Source of the DNA: Trichomonas vaginalis G3
Lineage: Eukaryota; Parabasalia; Trichomonadida; Trichomonadidae
Assembly (NCBI RefSeq): GCF_026262505.1
Contig: NC_067207.1
Span: 938,252-1,002,251, forward strand
Reading direction: 5' to 3'
DNA: 64,000 nt
Positions 9,116 to 19,218 of this stretch are shown piece by piece; positions within the stretch are counted from its first letter, which is position 1, and every line of letters starts with the position of its first letter. The position numbers and the translations under genes are program-made. The notes beneath the pieces were generated by a model. That model was not told where the DNA came from. It searched no databases and saw only the letters and a list, made by a program, of their open reading frames with translations.

Positions 9116-11401
9116 TTAATCGATTTTTGTGAAATGACCTCTTTTATAATGTTTAATCGATGCATAAAAAAGATATGTTTCTCCGTATTTATCTTTTTCA
9201 TTGATATTTGCACCATGTGAAATAAGAAGTTCAATGATTTCTTTACAATTATTACATGCTGCATAGTGTTGAGCAGTTTTTCCACATTTATCTTTTACAT
9301 TGATATTCGCACCATGTGAAATAAGAAGTTCTGCTGTTTCTTTATAATTATAACGTGCTGCATATTGAATAGCGGTTTGCCCATATTGATCTTTTTCATT
9401 GATATTCGCGCCATGTGAAATAAGAAGTTCTGCTGTTTCTTTATAATTATAACGTGCTGCATATTGAAGAGCGGTTCTTCCATCGTTATCTTTTTCATTG
9501 ATATTTGCACCATGTGAAATAAGAAGTTCTGCTGTTTCTTTATAATTATAACGTGCTGCATATTGAAGAGCGGTTCTTCCATCGTTATCTTTTTCATTGA
9601 TATTTGCACTATGTGAAATAAGAAGTTCAACCATTTCTTTAGTAGTTCGAGATGCAATATGAAGAGCAGTTTTTCCACATTTATCTTTTTCATTGATATT
9701 CGCACCATGTGAAATAAGAAATTCTGCTATTTCTATATAATTACAACTTGCTGCAATATGAAGGGCTGTTTTTCCATCGTTATCTTTATTATTGATTTTA
9801 GCACCAAGTAAAATAAGAAGTTCTACTGTTTCTTTACTATTATTCAATACTGCATATTGAAGAGCGGTTTTTCCATATTTATTTTTTTCATTGATATTCG
9901 CACCATGTGAAATAAGAAGTTCTGCTGTTTCTTTATAATTATAACGTGCTGCATATTGAAGAGATGTTTTTTCATATTTATCTTTTACATTGATATTTGC
10001 ACCAAGTGAAATAAGAAGTTCTGCTGTTTCTTTATAATTATAACGTGCTGCATATTGAATAGCGGTTTGCCCATATTGATCTTTTTCATTGATATTCGCG
10101 CCATGTGAAATAAGAAGTTCTGCTGTTTCTTTATAATTATAACGTGCTGCATATTGAAGAGCGGTTCTTCCATCGTTATCTTTTTCATTGATATTTGCAC
10201 CATGTGAAATAAGAAATTCGACAATCTCGTTATTATTTTTACATGATGCATGATGAAGAGCAGTTCTTCCAAATTGATCTTTTTCATCGATATTTGCGCC
10301 ATGAGAAATAAGAAGCTCAGCTGTTTCTTTGCCATTATAATGTGCTGCATTATGAAGAGCGGTTTTTCCAAAAAGATCTTTTTCTTCAAGATTTGCGTCA
10401 TTCAAAACAAGAAGCTTGACTATTTCTTTAATATTATTTTCTGTGGCCAAATGAAGAGCAGTTTTTCAACTTTCATCTTTTCCATTGATATTTGCACCAT
10501 GCGAAATGAAATATTCGCAAAGAGATGGGATATTGAATAACGGTGAATAAACAAAGCATTTGTTAATATTATTAGTTTGATCGAAATAAACTAAAAATGA
10601 TTCAAGATTTTTATGAACTCCGCAATTTATTAAATCTATGTCCATATTGTATTCATTCATTAAGAAAGTAACAAACTCAATGTTATGAGAAATAATTGCA
10701 TATCCCATACATCTATAATTTGGTTTTTGATATTTCAAACATTCACTCATTATCTCTTGATTTCCACTTAAAAATGAAAATTTTAGACATGTTTGAGTTA
10801 TTTCTGAGTGAAATTTCGTTCTTAAGAACTTGAAACAGTCAACTGCTCCATGATAACAACATAATTCAAGTAATAAATGTCTTTCTTTAGAATCCGGATA
10901 TAATTTGCTTTTAAGTTCTTGATCTTTATCAAATCCTTCTCTTTCTGTGAATGCGATGAATCTTTCTAAGTCATTATACATAATTGCTCTGTAAATTATA
11001 TCTTCTGTATGAATATCAAGATTTTCTGACTTAATTGCTTCGAAATTATAAGATTTGTCTAATTTAATTCCATATTCTTTGTAAAATAGGAGGATTGAAA
11101 TATCTTCTACTTTTTTGACCTCTTCTACATGATATTCATCATATATAATTTTGGCAAGAGATAAATATGACTTTGTGTAGCGATTATTATACGGTATAAT
11201 TTGCAAAATATCTTTGATAATATTTTGAGGAGGATAGTTCTTGGATTCAATCAATTCTGTTTTGATTGTTTTGTAAATCGAGTTTAATATTTCAGTATTT
11301 TCGGTTTTCAAGTGATACAACGTATTGTATAAATTGATGTGATATTGAAAGATACTTTGCAATTCACTGAATTTATTTGGATGAATGTCTTGATCGGACA
11401 T
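9116..11401 (-). pseudogene. Ankyrin-repeat protein, ankyrin gene 3 (copy 1), with premature stop
   Basis: The start at 11401 gives MSDQDIHPNKFSELQ and a 311-residue N-terminal region (DUF3447-like) up to ...ANINGKDES. There an in-frame TGA at 10466-10468 replaces the TAT-GGA seen in copy 2. The same frame reopens at once and continues to 9116 with about 13 ankyrin repeats. The stop therefore separates the conserved N-terminal region from nearly all repeats. The same TGA spelling occurs in ankyrin gene 2 of copy 2, but not in its own copy-2 counterpart. The start codon directly abuts the MITE-D end. Confidence 0.8.
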
Positions 11402-11926
11402 TAAGGGTGGCTTCCGACCAAATTGTCACTTTTTAGCCCAAGTGAGAAAATTTCGTAATTTATAACCAAGTTTTTTAAAATCTATATTTAATACAGATTC
11501 TATTTTTCTTATTAAATTTCAAAAATGAGGGGGTTCGGAATCGTCCACAAATTGCCGAAAGGGTTTTTGCCAGTTTTGAATCCGCTTATTTTTATCGACC
11601 AAAATTATAATAAATATAATTTTCGATAAGTATTCTACCCAAATGATTCTTCAAAAAATTATTTTTCGGATTTTATTCCGTAAAAAACTTTACAGAAAAC
11701 GCCTAGAAAATTTCGAATTTTCCCTAAAAAATTCAGTGCAGGTCGATTTAAGAGATTTTTCAAAAATAATCATATCAGTAGATAGGGTATAATATAGAGA
11801 AGCTTTATGAATAACTTAAAATCCAGGAAACTCAATATTCAACGAGAAAAACGCTTAACGAATCTCACTTTTGGTGTAAACATCACAAAAAATTGAGAGG
11901 GCTTTCTAGTCGGAAGCCTCCCTTAA
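11401..11926. repeat. Inverted-repeat element of about 0.53 kb touching the ankyrin gene 3 start (MITE-D, copy 1)
   Basis: Left end TTAAGGGTGGCTTCCGACCA; reverse complement of right end TTAAGGGAGGCTTCCGACTA; 18 of 20 positions match. The first TTAA overlaps the ATG complement of ankyrin gene 3, so the element supplies all of the 5' flank. Reading in the gene's direction, it contributes AAAAAGTGACAA about 25 bp before the ATG. Gene 1 has CATTAA at the same place, so TTAA may be the old target. Copy 2 has it at 51602-52127. Confidence 0.7.
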
Positions 11927-12016
11927 AAAATTTAAAAGTAGTGTATTGATAAAATATCATAAAAATCATTGTATGTAATTGTTTATGGAACAGATACAAA
12001 AACGTATTGTCGATTT

Positions 12017-12022
12017 AATTGA
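12017..12022. repeat. Target-site duplication AATTGA, left
   Basis: AATTGA precedes the left end of the Maverick. The same six bases follow its right end at 30644-30649 and occur once in the empty site of copy 2 (52219-52224). Six-base duplications are the known Maverick/Polinton pattern. Confidence 0.95.
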
Positions 12023-12935
12023 AGTAGTATATGTGGACGGGTTTTGTGACTTTTTTTGTTACGTCTATATATAGACGAAGGTATATTTTCACATCTTCTA
12101 TATATATAGATGATATAAAATTTTTTCTTACGTTTTTTAAGTCATGAATTCGTAAGAAAGCGCGACATTATTAAATAAATTAGTAATAAATATTTATTTA
12201 TAAATCATTAAAAAATTAACATTAATTTTAAAATAATTTATTTTTTATCTTTTTTATAAAAGAAGATATATAGATGATGTCAGATATTCCGCGATTAATT
12301 AAACATCATTTAAATCCTGAATGGGTTAAACTTCAATTTAAAAATGAAGATTGTGAATTATTAAATGAATATGAAAGCCAAAATAAGCTAATGAGATATA
12401 AATATAATGATAAAGAATATTTAATTTCATGGAATCAATGGAGTCATAATCAAAGACCTCATAAACGAGAAGAAGAAATTGAAAATAATGAAATGGAAAT
12501 CATTGATGACATTAAAGAGGATGGAATTCCTAAATTTTGTAGAAAAACCTTTAGAACTAAGTTAGGAGCATATAAACGTAGAGTATTAAATCCTGAATAC
12601 ATAAAACATTTATTTAAAAAGGAAGACTGTGAATTATTAAACGTTAATGAATATGAAAATGCTAAATCAAAATTGAAATATAAATATATTGGAAGTGATG
12701 AAAGGTGTAAAGATAAAGATAAAGTTTATTCAGTTTCATATAATAACTGGCACACGTTAGGGATAAGAAAACATTTAGGAGATTATGGTAAAAGTTCTGA
12801 ATTCTTTAAATCTAGTATGTACGAGAGAGTAAAAGAAATTAGAAATAATTATTTTCATGAATAAAAAATAAACTTTGAAAATTCATGTCTTACATTTTTT
12901 GAATAATTTATTTTTTATTTAATGATAAATGAGTG
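12023..12935 (+). repeat. Maverick terminal inverted repeat, left (913 bp)
   Basis: It matches the reverse complement of 29731-30643 from AGTAGTATATGTGG to the shared ATGAGTG. It holds a 196-codon gene, and its last seven bases are the first codons of the neighbouring internal gene. The outer 250 bp are AT-rich, with short TATATA-centred palindromes such as GTCTATATATAGAC. Confidence 0.95.
12274..12864 (+). CDS. Maverick TIR-encoded protein with two DNA-binding-like repeats (left copy)
   Basis: 196 residues, identical to the right-TIR copy. Two related blocks of about 55 residues are visible: LNPEWVKLQFKNEDCELLNE...YKYNDKEYLISWNQW, and LNPEYIKHLFKKEDCELLNV...YKYIG...VYSVSYNNW. The pattern (helix, then a CELL-x-EY strand, then K-Y-K, then a Trp-containing strand) resembles the GYELLSEY-type modules of phage homing endonucleases, but without their zinc cysteines. 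A role in binding element ends is inferred only from location and this likeness. The open frame is complete. I know no published function for it. Confidence 0.65.
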   Translation: MMSDIPRLIKHHLNPEWVKLQFKNEDCELLNEYESQNKLMRYKYNDKEYLISWNQWSHNQRPHKREEEIENNEMEIIDDIKEDGIPKFCRKTFRTKLGAYKRRVLNPEYIKHLFKKEDCELLNVNEYENAKSKLKYKYIGSDERCKDKDKVYSVSYNNWHTLGIRKHLGDYGKSSEFFKSSMYERVKEIRNNYFHE

Positions 12936-13411
12936 GATCAAGATTCGTAACCGTCAATCAATTAATGGATGTTCTTTCACCAATTCTTGAAAATGTAAAA
13001 CAAGTAGATGTTTATTTCGATGATTATGTAGAAAGTATATATTATAAAGGTAAGTTTAATATTAAACCTATTGCTTTTGCATTTGATAATAAATTAATTG
13101 AAAATGCAAAAATTTGGGAATTAATTCCAGATATTGAATATATAACGAATATAACTAATAAATGGTTTAAACGAATTCCAACCACAAAAGTTCTTTGTAA
13201 ATTAATGATCAAAACTGAGGAAAAAGAATTTAACGGGTTTAAATATCATCCAAATAAAGTTTCAGAACTAGAAAATGAAAAACTTCAGAAAAAATTAAAC
13301 GATAGACTTTCAAATGATCGTATTGAAAAAAAAATAAATAAACTAGCAGAAGTTGCATTTAATAATGAAATATTTGATGAATATAACCTTGAACTCAGTG
13401 ATGGACTTTAA
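12929..13411 (+). CDS. Maverick protein of unknown function, 160 residues
   Basis: It begins with the ATGAGTG that ends the left TIR, so its upstream region is TIR sequence. No known motif is recognised. The N-terminal half is a mixed alpha/beta-looking segment (VDVYFDDYVESIYYKGKFN), and the C-terminal third is a charged helix (LENEKLQKKLNDRLSNDRIEK). It is convergent with the next gene. The ATG is preceded by a T-run and ATAAATG, as in most genes of the element. Confidence 0.55.
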   Translation: MSGSRFVTVNQLMDVLSPILENVKQVDVYFDDYVESIYYKGKFNIKPIAFAFDNKLIENAKIWELIPDIEYITNITNKWFKRIPTTKVLCKLMIKTEEKEFNGFKYHPNKVSELENEKLQKKLNDRLSNDRIEKKINKLAEVAFNNEIFDEYNLELSDGL

Positions 13412-13437
13412 GTCCTGGGCACTTTATGCCTTGGGTT

Positions 13438-13899
13438 TTAAGGACCCGGGCTCAACGAGTCATGATTTATGATATCAATTATTTGATTCATTCGCTCTTC
13501 AATAATTTCTATTCTTTTTGTTAAATCATCTATTTTCATTAATGAGGTGATTCTTGATTGAGGAATAGATTTCAAACTAACCACTCCTTTTATTTTTGAA
13601 ATTTTGAATCCATCAACTTTAAACATTTTATTCAATTTACATGTTGTCAATTCTTCAAATAATTTTTTATTGTTAGCATAATAGTTATTAAATTCTTCAA
13701 CAGATGAAAAAATTTTTATTTCAGTAATTGGTTTAACAATGTTTATTTTTTGTTGAACATTTTCACTTTCATTTATTTCTTCCTCCTCTGTTTCATTTAT
13801 TTTTAAAATTGGTTTAACAACGTTTATTTTTTGTTGAACATTTTCACTTTCATTTATTTCTTCCTCCTTTGTTTCATTTATTTTTAAAATTGGTTTCAT
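13438..13899 (-). CDS. Maverick protein with acidic tandem repeat and C-terminal coiled coil, 153 residues
   Basis: Residues 1 to about 55 hold two near-identical 27-residue units (PILKINETKEEEINESENVQ and following). A short domain (FNNYYANNKKLFEELTTCKL) and a heptad-like C-terminus (DLTKRIEIIEERMNQIIDII) follow. The acidic repeat and coiled coil suggest an oligomeric structural or scaffold protein; function is unknown. The start has the same T-run and ATAAATG context as the TIR-adjacent genes. Confidence 0.55.
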   Translation of the reverse strand: MKPILKINETKEEEINESENVQQKINVVKPILKINETEEEEINESENVQQKINIVKPITEIKIFSSVEEFNNYYANNKKLFEELTTCKLNKMFKVDGFKISKIKGVVSLKSIPQSRITSLMKIDDLTKRIEIIEERMNQIIDIINHDSLSPGP

Positions 13900-13965
13900 T
13901 TATCATTAAATAAAAATTAGAATATAAGTGATGAATTATATTTTTTAATTAATATTAAATCAGAA

Positions 13966-14253
13966 ATGGCGGCAGGATTCTTTAAAAAATTATGGGATGG
14001 AATTAAGAAAGCTGCAGGTTGGGTTTATAAAAAGGTTATTAAACCTGTTGCAAACTTTTTGGCACCAGTAGCGAAAACGGCAGGAACTATCATAGGTGGA
14101 GTATTAGGTACAAAAGCAGGTAATCCGGCGATGGGAGCACAAGCAGGTAACGCAATTGGTGGAATGGCTGAAGGAATACTTAATAAAATAGGGGTAGATA
14201 GTGGAAAAATAAATAAATATTATTTTTATCTTAGTATCGGTTGTAGTCTTTGA
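13966..14253 (+). CDS. Maverick small membrane-active virion protein candidate
   Basis: 95 residues. The N-terminus MAAGFFKKLWDGIKKAAGWV is a strongly amphipathic, Trp/Lys-rich helix. It is followed by an Ala/Gly-rich segment (GTIIGGVLGTKAG, GAQAGNAIGGMAEGIL). This pattern resembles minor capsid proteins with membrane-lytic or capsid-lining helices, such as adenovirus protein VI-like proteins of Polintons. It sits just before the capsid candidate, which supports a virion role. The assignment is by pattern, not by search. Confidence 0.5.
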   Translation: MAAGFFKKLWDGIKKAAGWVYKKVIKPVANFLAPVAKTAGTIIGGVLGTKAGNPAMGAQAGNAIGGMAEGILNKIGVDSGKINKYYFYLSIGCSL

Positions 14254-14269
14254 TAAACTTTTTCTCCTT

Positions 14270-14440
14270 TATTTAAAATTTCTCTTATTGGGGCAGCTTT
14301 TGGCGTTATTGATTCAGCAACGTCACTAATTGCTTCTTTATTCTTAAATATCCAATTTGCTCCTTTCTTCATGTTTCCCAAACTTTATGCGCTCCTCTTT
14401 TTACTTTATCCCACAGTTTCTTAAAGAATCCTGCAGCCAT
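14270..14440 (-). pseudogene. Inverted relative of the small membrane-active protein (remnant)
   Basis: From 14440 the - strand reads MAAGFFKKLWDKVK, nearly the same N-terminus as the + strand gene at 13966, so two related genes face each other. This one is broken and short. It may mark an old inverted duplication inside the element. Confidence 0.55.
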
Positions 14441-14509
14441 AGTTGATTATTTCATTAAAATTAAAAATTCATTTTCATCTTTTAATTTTGATTTTTTATT
14501 TATTAATAA

Positions 14510-16149
14510 ATGACGACTAACTATTTAGTGCCAAACACCAAACCGATTAATGGAAATGTGTTTCATTCATTCGAAAAGATAAATGAAATATTCGCAAAGA
14601 ATGATGGAAGAAGATATTATAGAGAACTTGAAAGTTCATGCTATGACTCTGATGCTCCATATTTTGATGATAAACAAACTCATTTAAGAATTACAAATCC
14701 GGCTCATGATGTGAACCAATTTGGTGACACATATATTAAACGCAAAGTTAGAGCAACTCTAGTTTCAAATAAAGCTTTCACATGTGATGCCGCTTTTAAA
14801 TGCATGCGTTTATTCGTTGGTTACAAATCATCAAATCAAAGCTTTAAACAATTAGAAGTAGAAACCTGAAAGAGGTGATGCTGGTTATCTTCAAATGGAA
14901 TGCGCCCGTGAATCTTTCGCATTTGCAACATATAAACCAAAATCAGAAAGGAAAGTTAAAAAGTTTGTTCATTCGTTATATAATAATGTTCAAAAATATG
15001 ATAACTCAGTATGTGGTAAATATATTGACCCTTCAGAAGTTTTCAAGAAAGTAAATGATGAAGTTGATATCACTTTTGATATGATTATTCCGGTAAATGA
15101 TTTGTTAGCATTTCAGGCGTTCGATGATTATCCTAAATCATTTGGTGAAATCATTCTTAAATATTATGTTTTCAAGGATACTTTAGTATTTTGTCAGGTT
15201 GACCCGTTAAGAGTTGCTGATTTACAAGATTATGTTTATGAAAAGATAACTGATGAAAATTATGAAAAGATTATGAATCATGTTTATAAATATGATCGCA
15301 AATTCCAACAAATCGGACTTTCTGCCAAATTAATTACAAGCTTAGCCGCTACATCTGCTGACGCAACAGTTGATGACGTTATTATTTCATGCACAAAGAT
15401 GGAAGTTTTAGAGGATAAATGCATTACACCAGGATACGGTTTAATGAAGAATCAGTTAAAGCAATACCACGTTTATTCAGTAAGGAAGATCCATTCATGA
15501 TTCCAGCTCAACATATTGACGTTCGTTCACTAAATGGAGGTTGCATCACTCCTGAAGGTATCAGCTCAGATTTCTCATACGCTCTTCATAATGTTACAGA
15601 TGTTGTGTTAGCATTTCCGAAGAATGCAATGCAAAGAACAGTTTTAGAAAATCCAATGCTTCGAGGTCTTCAGGTCACTATAGATTCCAGAAACTTCCCC
15701 GATCAAGCGATGACCACAGTGGGTGACATATTCTTTACACGTATGCTTCAAGCTTCTGATTTAGATGGGTGAATGAATGCACAGAAGAATACGAGGACTC
15801 ATTAACTAGACCACTGAATGATGATGATGGCACACCATTAGCTAGAACATGGAAAGACCAAACTTCATTCTTATGCACTATTCCAGTTCAACGTGATGGA
15901 GCGGGTATATTCTTTGATGGATTAGAAACTTTCAACTCACAAGTTACAGTACAAGTGAAAGCTTATCCAATCATTCAGGGTGAAAATGACACTTACTGTT
16001 CAAAAGTGACAAATCCTCCTCAGGTTTGGTTTACTAGGACTACATATTGGACATGGACACCGGATGAAGGTTTGAAATATCATCCAACAGGTACACCACC
16101 GCAGTATAGAAGTTCATATGATGAAATATTGATGAATAGAAATGTATAA
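14510..16149 (+). pseudogene. Maverick major capsid protein candidate region (broken)
   Basis: A 1.6-kb region of + strand coding with the size and place (after the small virion protein, before the ATPase) expected for a Polinton double jelly-roll major capsid protein. It is strand-rich with Asp/Asn/Pro turns and ends with a beta-rich segment (FNSQVTVQVKAYPIIQG, VWFTRTTYWTWTPDEG). The region is interrupted, so the element cannot make this protein as it stands. The fold is inferred, not seen directly; another structural protein is possible. Confidence 0.55.
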
Positions 16150-16173
16150 AATTATAAATTTATTTTTGATTAA

Positions 16174-16999
16174 ATGGATTTAAATTCATTCACCCTTATG
16201 AAGAATTAGCGGGAGTATATAATACATACGTAGATGATATGATTAATGAAGCATTGAGTGATAATAGAAATGCTCTATCTAAGGAAAAATTAATGAAAAT
16301 TCCATATTCTGAATGTTACTTAAATTCAATCACTGCAGCAATTGGTAAACAAAATAAAGGTAAAACATTAACGATATTAAAACAAATTATCATTATTGCT
16401 AACACTTCCCCCATTCACATGTGTTAATTTATATCAACCGTTCAGGTTCACCTTCAGATAATACATTTGAATCTTTAAAGCATTTAATCAAAATTCCAAT
16501 TATTTATTTATCACAAGAAGAAGCAGAAGATTATTTAAAAAACTTTTTAATGTATAAAGAATTATATAATACAATCAAGAAGCAAGGATTAGAGGATAAA
16601 ATTATTGATAAACAACGGGATGAATTATTTGAAACACTTTCTATTTCAAATTTTGATAGAGAATTTTTGCATTCACTCATTTTTCTAGATGATGCGGTGA
16701 AATCAAAACTAATAACTAATGAGAAATCATATTTTAATCAGTTATTAACTCAATGTCGACACATTCAGTGTTCATTCTTCATGGCTGTTCAATACTTCAA
16801 AGCATTAAGCACAAACATTAAATCAAATCTATCAACACTTTTCATTTTCAGTGGGTTTAGTCGTCAACAGTTGAACGTTATGCTTTATCAAGTGAATTTA
16901 CCAATGAGCATTAATGAACTTTACACACAATATCAGCAATTAGGTGAACATGGAAAAATAATAGTTGATTTAAATAAAGGAAGTGTTAAATTTGATTAA
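16174..16999 (+). pseudogene. Maverick DNA-packaging ATPase (A32/FtsK-HerA type), broken
   Basis: A Walker A-like segment (AAIGKQNKGKT) lies at about 16337-16370, a Walker B-like segment (SLIFLDDAV) at about 16672-16698, and the downstream FFMAVQYFKAL strand is typical of A32-type packaging ATPases. These enzymes pump genome into capsids and are a hallmark of Polintons. The order, directly after the capsid candidate, is as expected. The region is broken. Confidence 0.7.
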
Positions 17000-17039
17000 C
17001 TTTTTATAATTAATTTTTATTTTTTATTTATAATTAAAC

Positions 17040-17938
17040 ATGACAGAAATAGCAAATCTTCTACAGGTTCCATTAAAACAAGGGACAAACAAAAAGGGTG
17101 CATATAATAGAACTATGAAAGTTCCTGATGGAATGAAAGAATTAGTCACATTGTTGCTGGTCTTCAAAAGGATGTTAAACAAATGAGAAATGTTTTAACA
17201 TTACCAGAAGCTCAAGCATATGCCAAACGTCATGGTCCAAATTGGGAAGCACACGAAGCAGACATTACAGGACCAAATGGAAAACCTGATGGTATAAATG
17301 AAGTTTTCGTTACTGATGGTCAAGGTAATATTAAAGTCATAAATGGGTATAAATTAACTATATCTGATTATCCTAAACGTAAAGCATATAATGAATGTTA
17401 TCCTATGCAATTTGATGAAAATGGAAAAGCTGTTAAACAATACATTGGAGAAGGTGAACATGGTCCAATTAATTCATACCGTCATAATCCATATTCTTAT
17501 TTCAATGAAGAATTAAATGCTATTGAAGAAGGACCGGATGGATTACCACGATATGTTAATCAGTTTGATGGTCAATATACAAATTTGAGACCTGAAATTC
17601 CAGCTAAGAAATTCTTTAAAGTTGCTTTATTCGATCCAGTGTTCAATGAACAGAAAGAAGCAATGAAAGCAGAATTTAAACCAATTCAAGTAGCAAGAAT
17701 TTCTTCATCTTCACTTTCAGAAGCGTTCAAGGAATTGATAAAGAAACCACTTTATTCTCAACAAGGTTATAACTTTGATTTAATTAAAGAAAGTGATAGA
17801 CGTAAATTAGAAAAATCAGATGGTTTTAAGAATGCATGTTATGAAATGATTAAAGATATTGTAAATGATAAAATAAGACTGGAAGAAACTCAAAGCAATA
17901 TCAATAACATAATTGGTGCAGTTACAAAGAAAGTATAA
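17040..17938 (+). pseudogene. Maverick protein of unknown function (broken)
   Basis: About 0.9 kb of + strand coding. The largest open part has Gly/Asn/Asp-rich beta-looking sequence (ITGPNGKPDGINEVFVTDGQ, YKLTISDYPKRKAYNECYP) and a C-terminal helix. I do not recognise a family. Its position between the ATPase and fibre module suggests a structural or assembly protein. The region is interrupted. Confidence 0.5.
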
Positions 17939-18023
17939 GCAAACAATGATGAACCTTGGGATATTACCGTAACAACTAAATAAAACTTTAAATATATTTT
18001 TCTTTTTTTTTATTCAATTATAA

Positions 18024-18718
18024 ATGAGAAGACGTTTCACAAGTCAAAAGAACACAAACGCAAAAGCAGAGATTACGGTTGGTTATAACGTAAATGATGA
18101 TAAATCACGAATTATTCAAAATGTTAAAGTTAATGTTAGCCCTGAATTAACAAAGTCAGCAACTCAACCAAATTTATTAACTCGTGACTTACCAAAGAAT
18201 GAAGAGAATGAAGAAAACCATGAGAATGGAGACCCAATCATTTTATCTGAACCCGGTAAAGAACCTGTTGAAATCCCCACATATCCAACATACCCCCACC
18301 TCTTTCATCAAACATCGAGAACCCAGGAATCTACGATTACAGTCGCAATGCGCCATATAAAATAGACATTAATTCTGAATTAATGAAAATTTACCGTGAT
18401 ATAATAACTGATAATTATGATTCAATAATAAATTTAATTGATCAATCCGGTTTAATTATTTTACCTTATGAATCATTAATTCACATTATCGCCATTCTTT
18501 GTGATGTTCAGGATTCAGACGTTAAGATTCAATTTTTCATAGATGATGAGGTTTCATGCTGGAACAGTTGCAAAAATAAATCCTATAAAGGATATTAGCA
18601 CAATTAAGATATCAAAGAACGGAACAACAACTGAACTTCATTTAACTTATAATGATATTTATAATAAAATAGTTGATGAATATAAAATATCACTTGAAAA
18701 ATTCTTTGTTAAGGCTAT
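18024..18718 (+). pseudogene. Maverick protein of unknown function (broken)
   Basis: The region starts with a basic N-terminus (MRRRFTSQKNTNAKAEITVG) preceded by a long T-run and TATAAATG. A Pro/Glu-rich stretch follows, and then a segment with LIDQSGLIILPYESLIHIIA. No domain is recognised. The region is interrupted. Confidence 0.45.
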
Positions 18719-19198
18719 TTAATATTCAAGCATTAACATTATTGAATAATAATCCTTTGAATCATAATCAATAATAATTGACCTTTCACCAGTTTCTATC
18801 GTTTGTTTTATTTCTTTTTGTTCCCCACTATCTGGATCGGTCATTGTAATTGTTTTTGTTATAGTATCAGCTTTATCTTTAACTTCAATCTTTTTTCCAT
18901 CGGGATATTTAAACCAAAATTCCAAAAATTCGATATTGTCAATCTGTTCATATTTTAATCTATCAATTACATTTTTAATACCATCTGAAAATCTTATGAA
19001 ATGGTCATTATATGGGTTTGATTGAACTAAATTTGAATGAAGTGAAATATAACCCGATGATGAATATGACATTGACTCATATTTTCTGAAAACACTAAAA
19101 TTTATAACATGAATGAATTTCTTATTCGTTGAATTTATGAATTCTTGAGGTAATCTTATTCTAGTTTTATTTATCACTGGAAAATAACGCTTTACCAT
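18719..19198 (-). CDS. Maverick minor virion protein candidate, 159 residues
   Basis: The ATG at 19198 (MVKRYFPVINKTRIRLP) is preferred to the outer in-frame Met at 19225. That outer codon overlaps the divergent neighbour, and the T-rich start context fits the inner ATG. The pattern YISLHSNLVQSNPYNDHFIR followed by LEFWFKYPDGKKIEV resembles the end of Polinton-like structural proteins, where a strand-loop block is followed by a D-G turn strand. That would suggest a penton or spike-type protein. This is an inference from pattern only. The frame is open throughout. Confidence 0.45.
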   Translation of the reverse strand: MVKRYFPVINKTRIRLPQEFINSTNKKFIHVINFSVFRKYESMSYSSSGYISLHSNLVQSNPYNDHFIRFSDGIKNVIDRLKYEQIDNIEFLEFWFKYPDGKKIEVKDKADTITKTITMTDPDSGEQKEIKQTIETGERSIIIDYDSKDYYSIMLMLEY

Positions 19199-19218
19199 AT
19201 TTTTAATCGTAATAAAAA

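Noticed and set aside
1521-11401. A CRISPR-like array from the regular 99-bp repeats
   Set aside because: The period is exactly 33 codons and the translation is ankyrin repeats; there are no spacers.
13405-13450. A terminator hairpin (GTCCT...AGGAC) between convergent Maverick genes
   Set aside because: The stem is only five pairs plus a four-pair inner stem, too weak to support alone.
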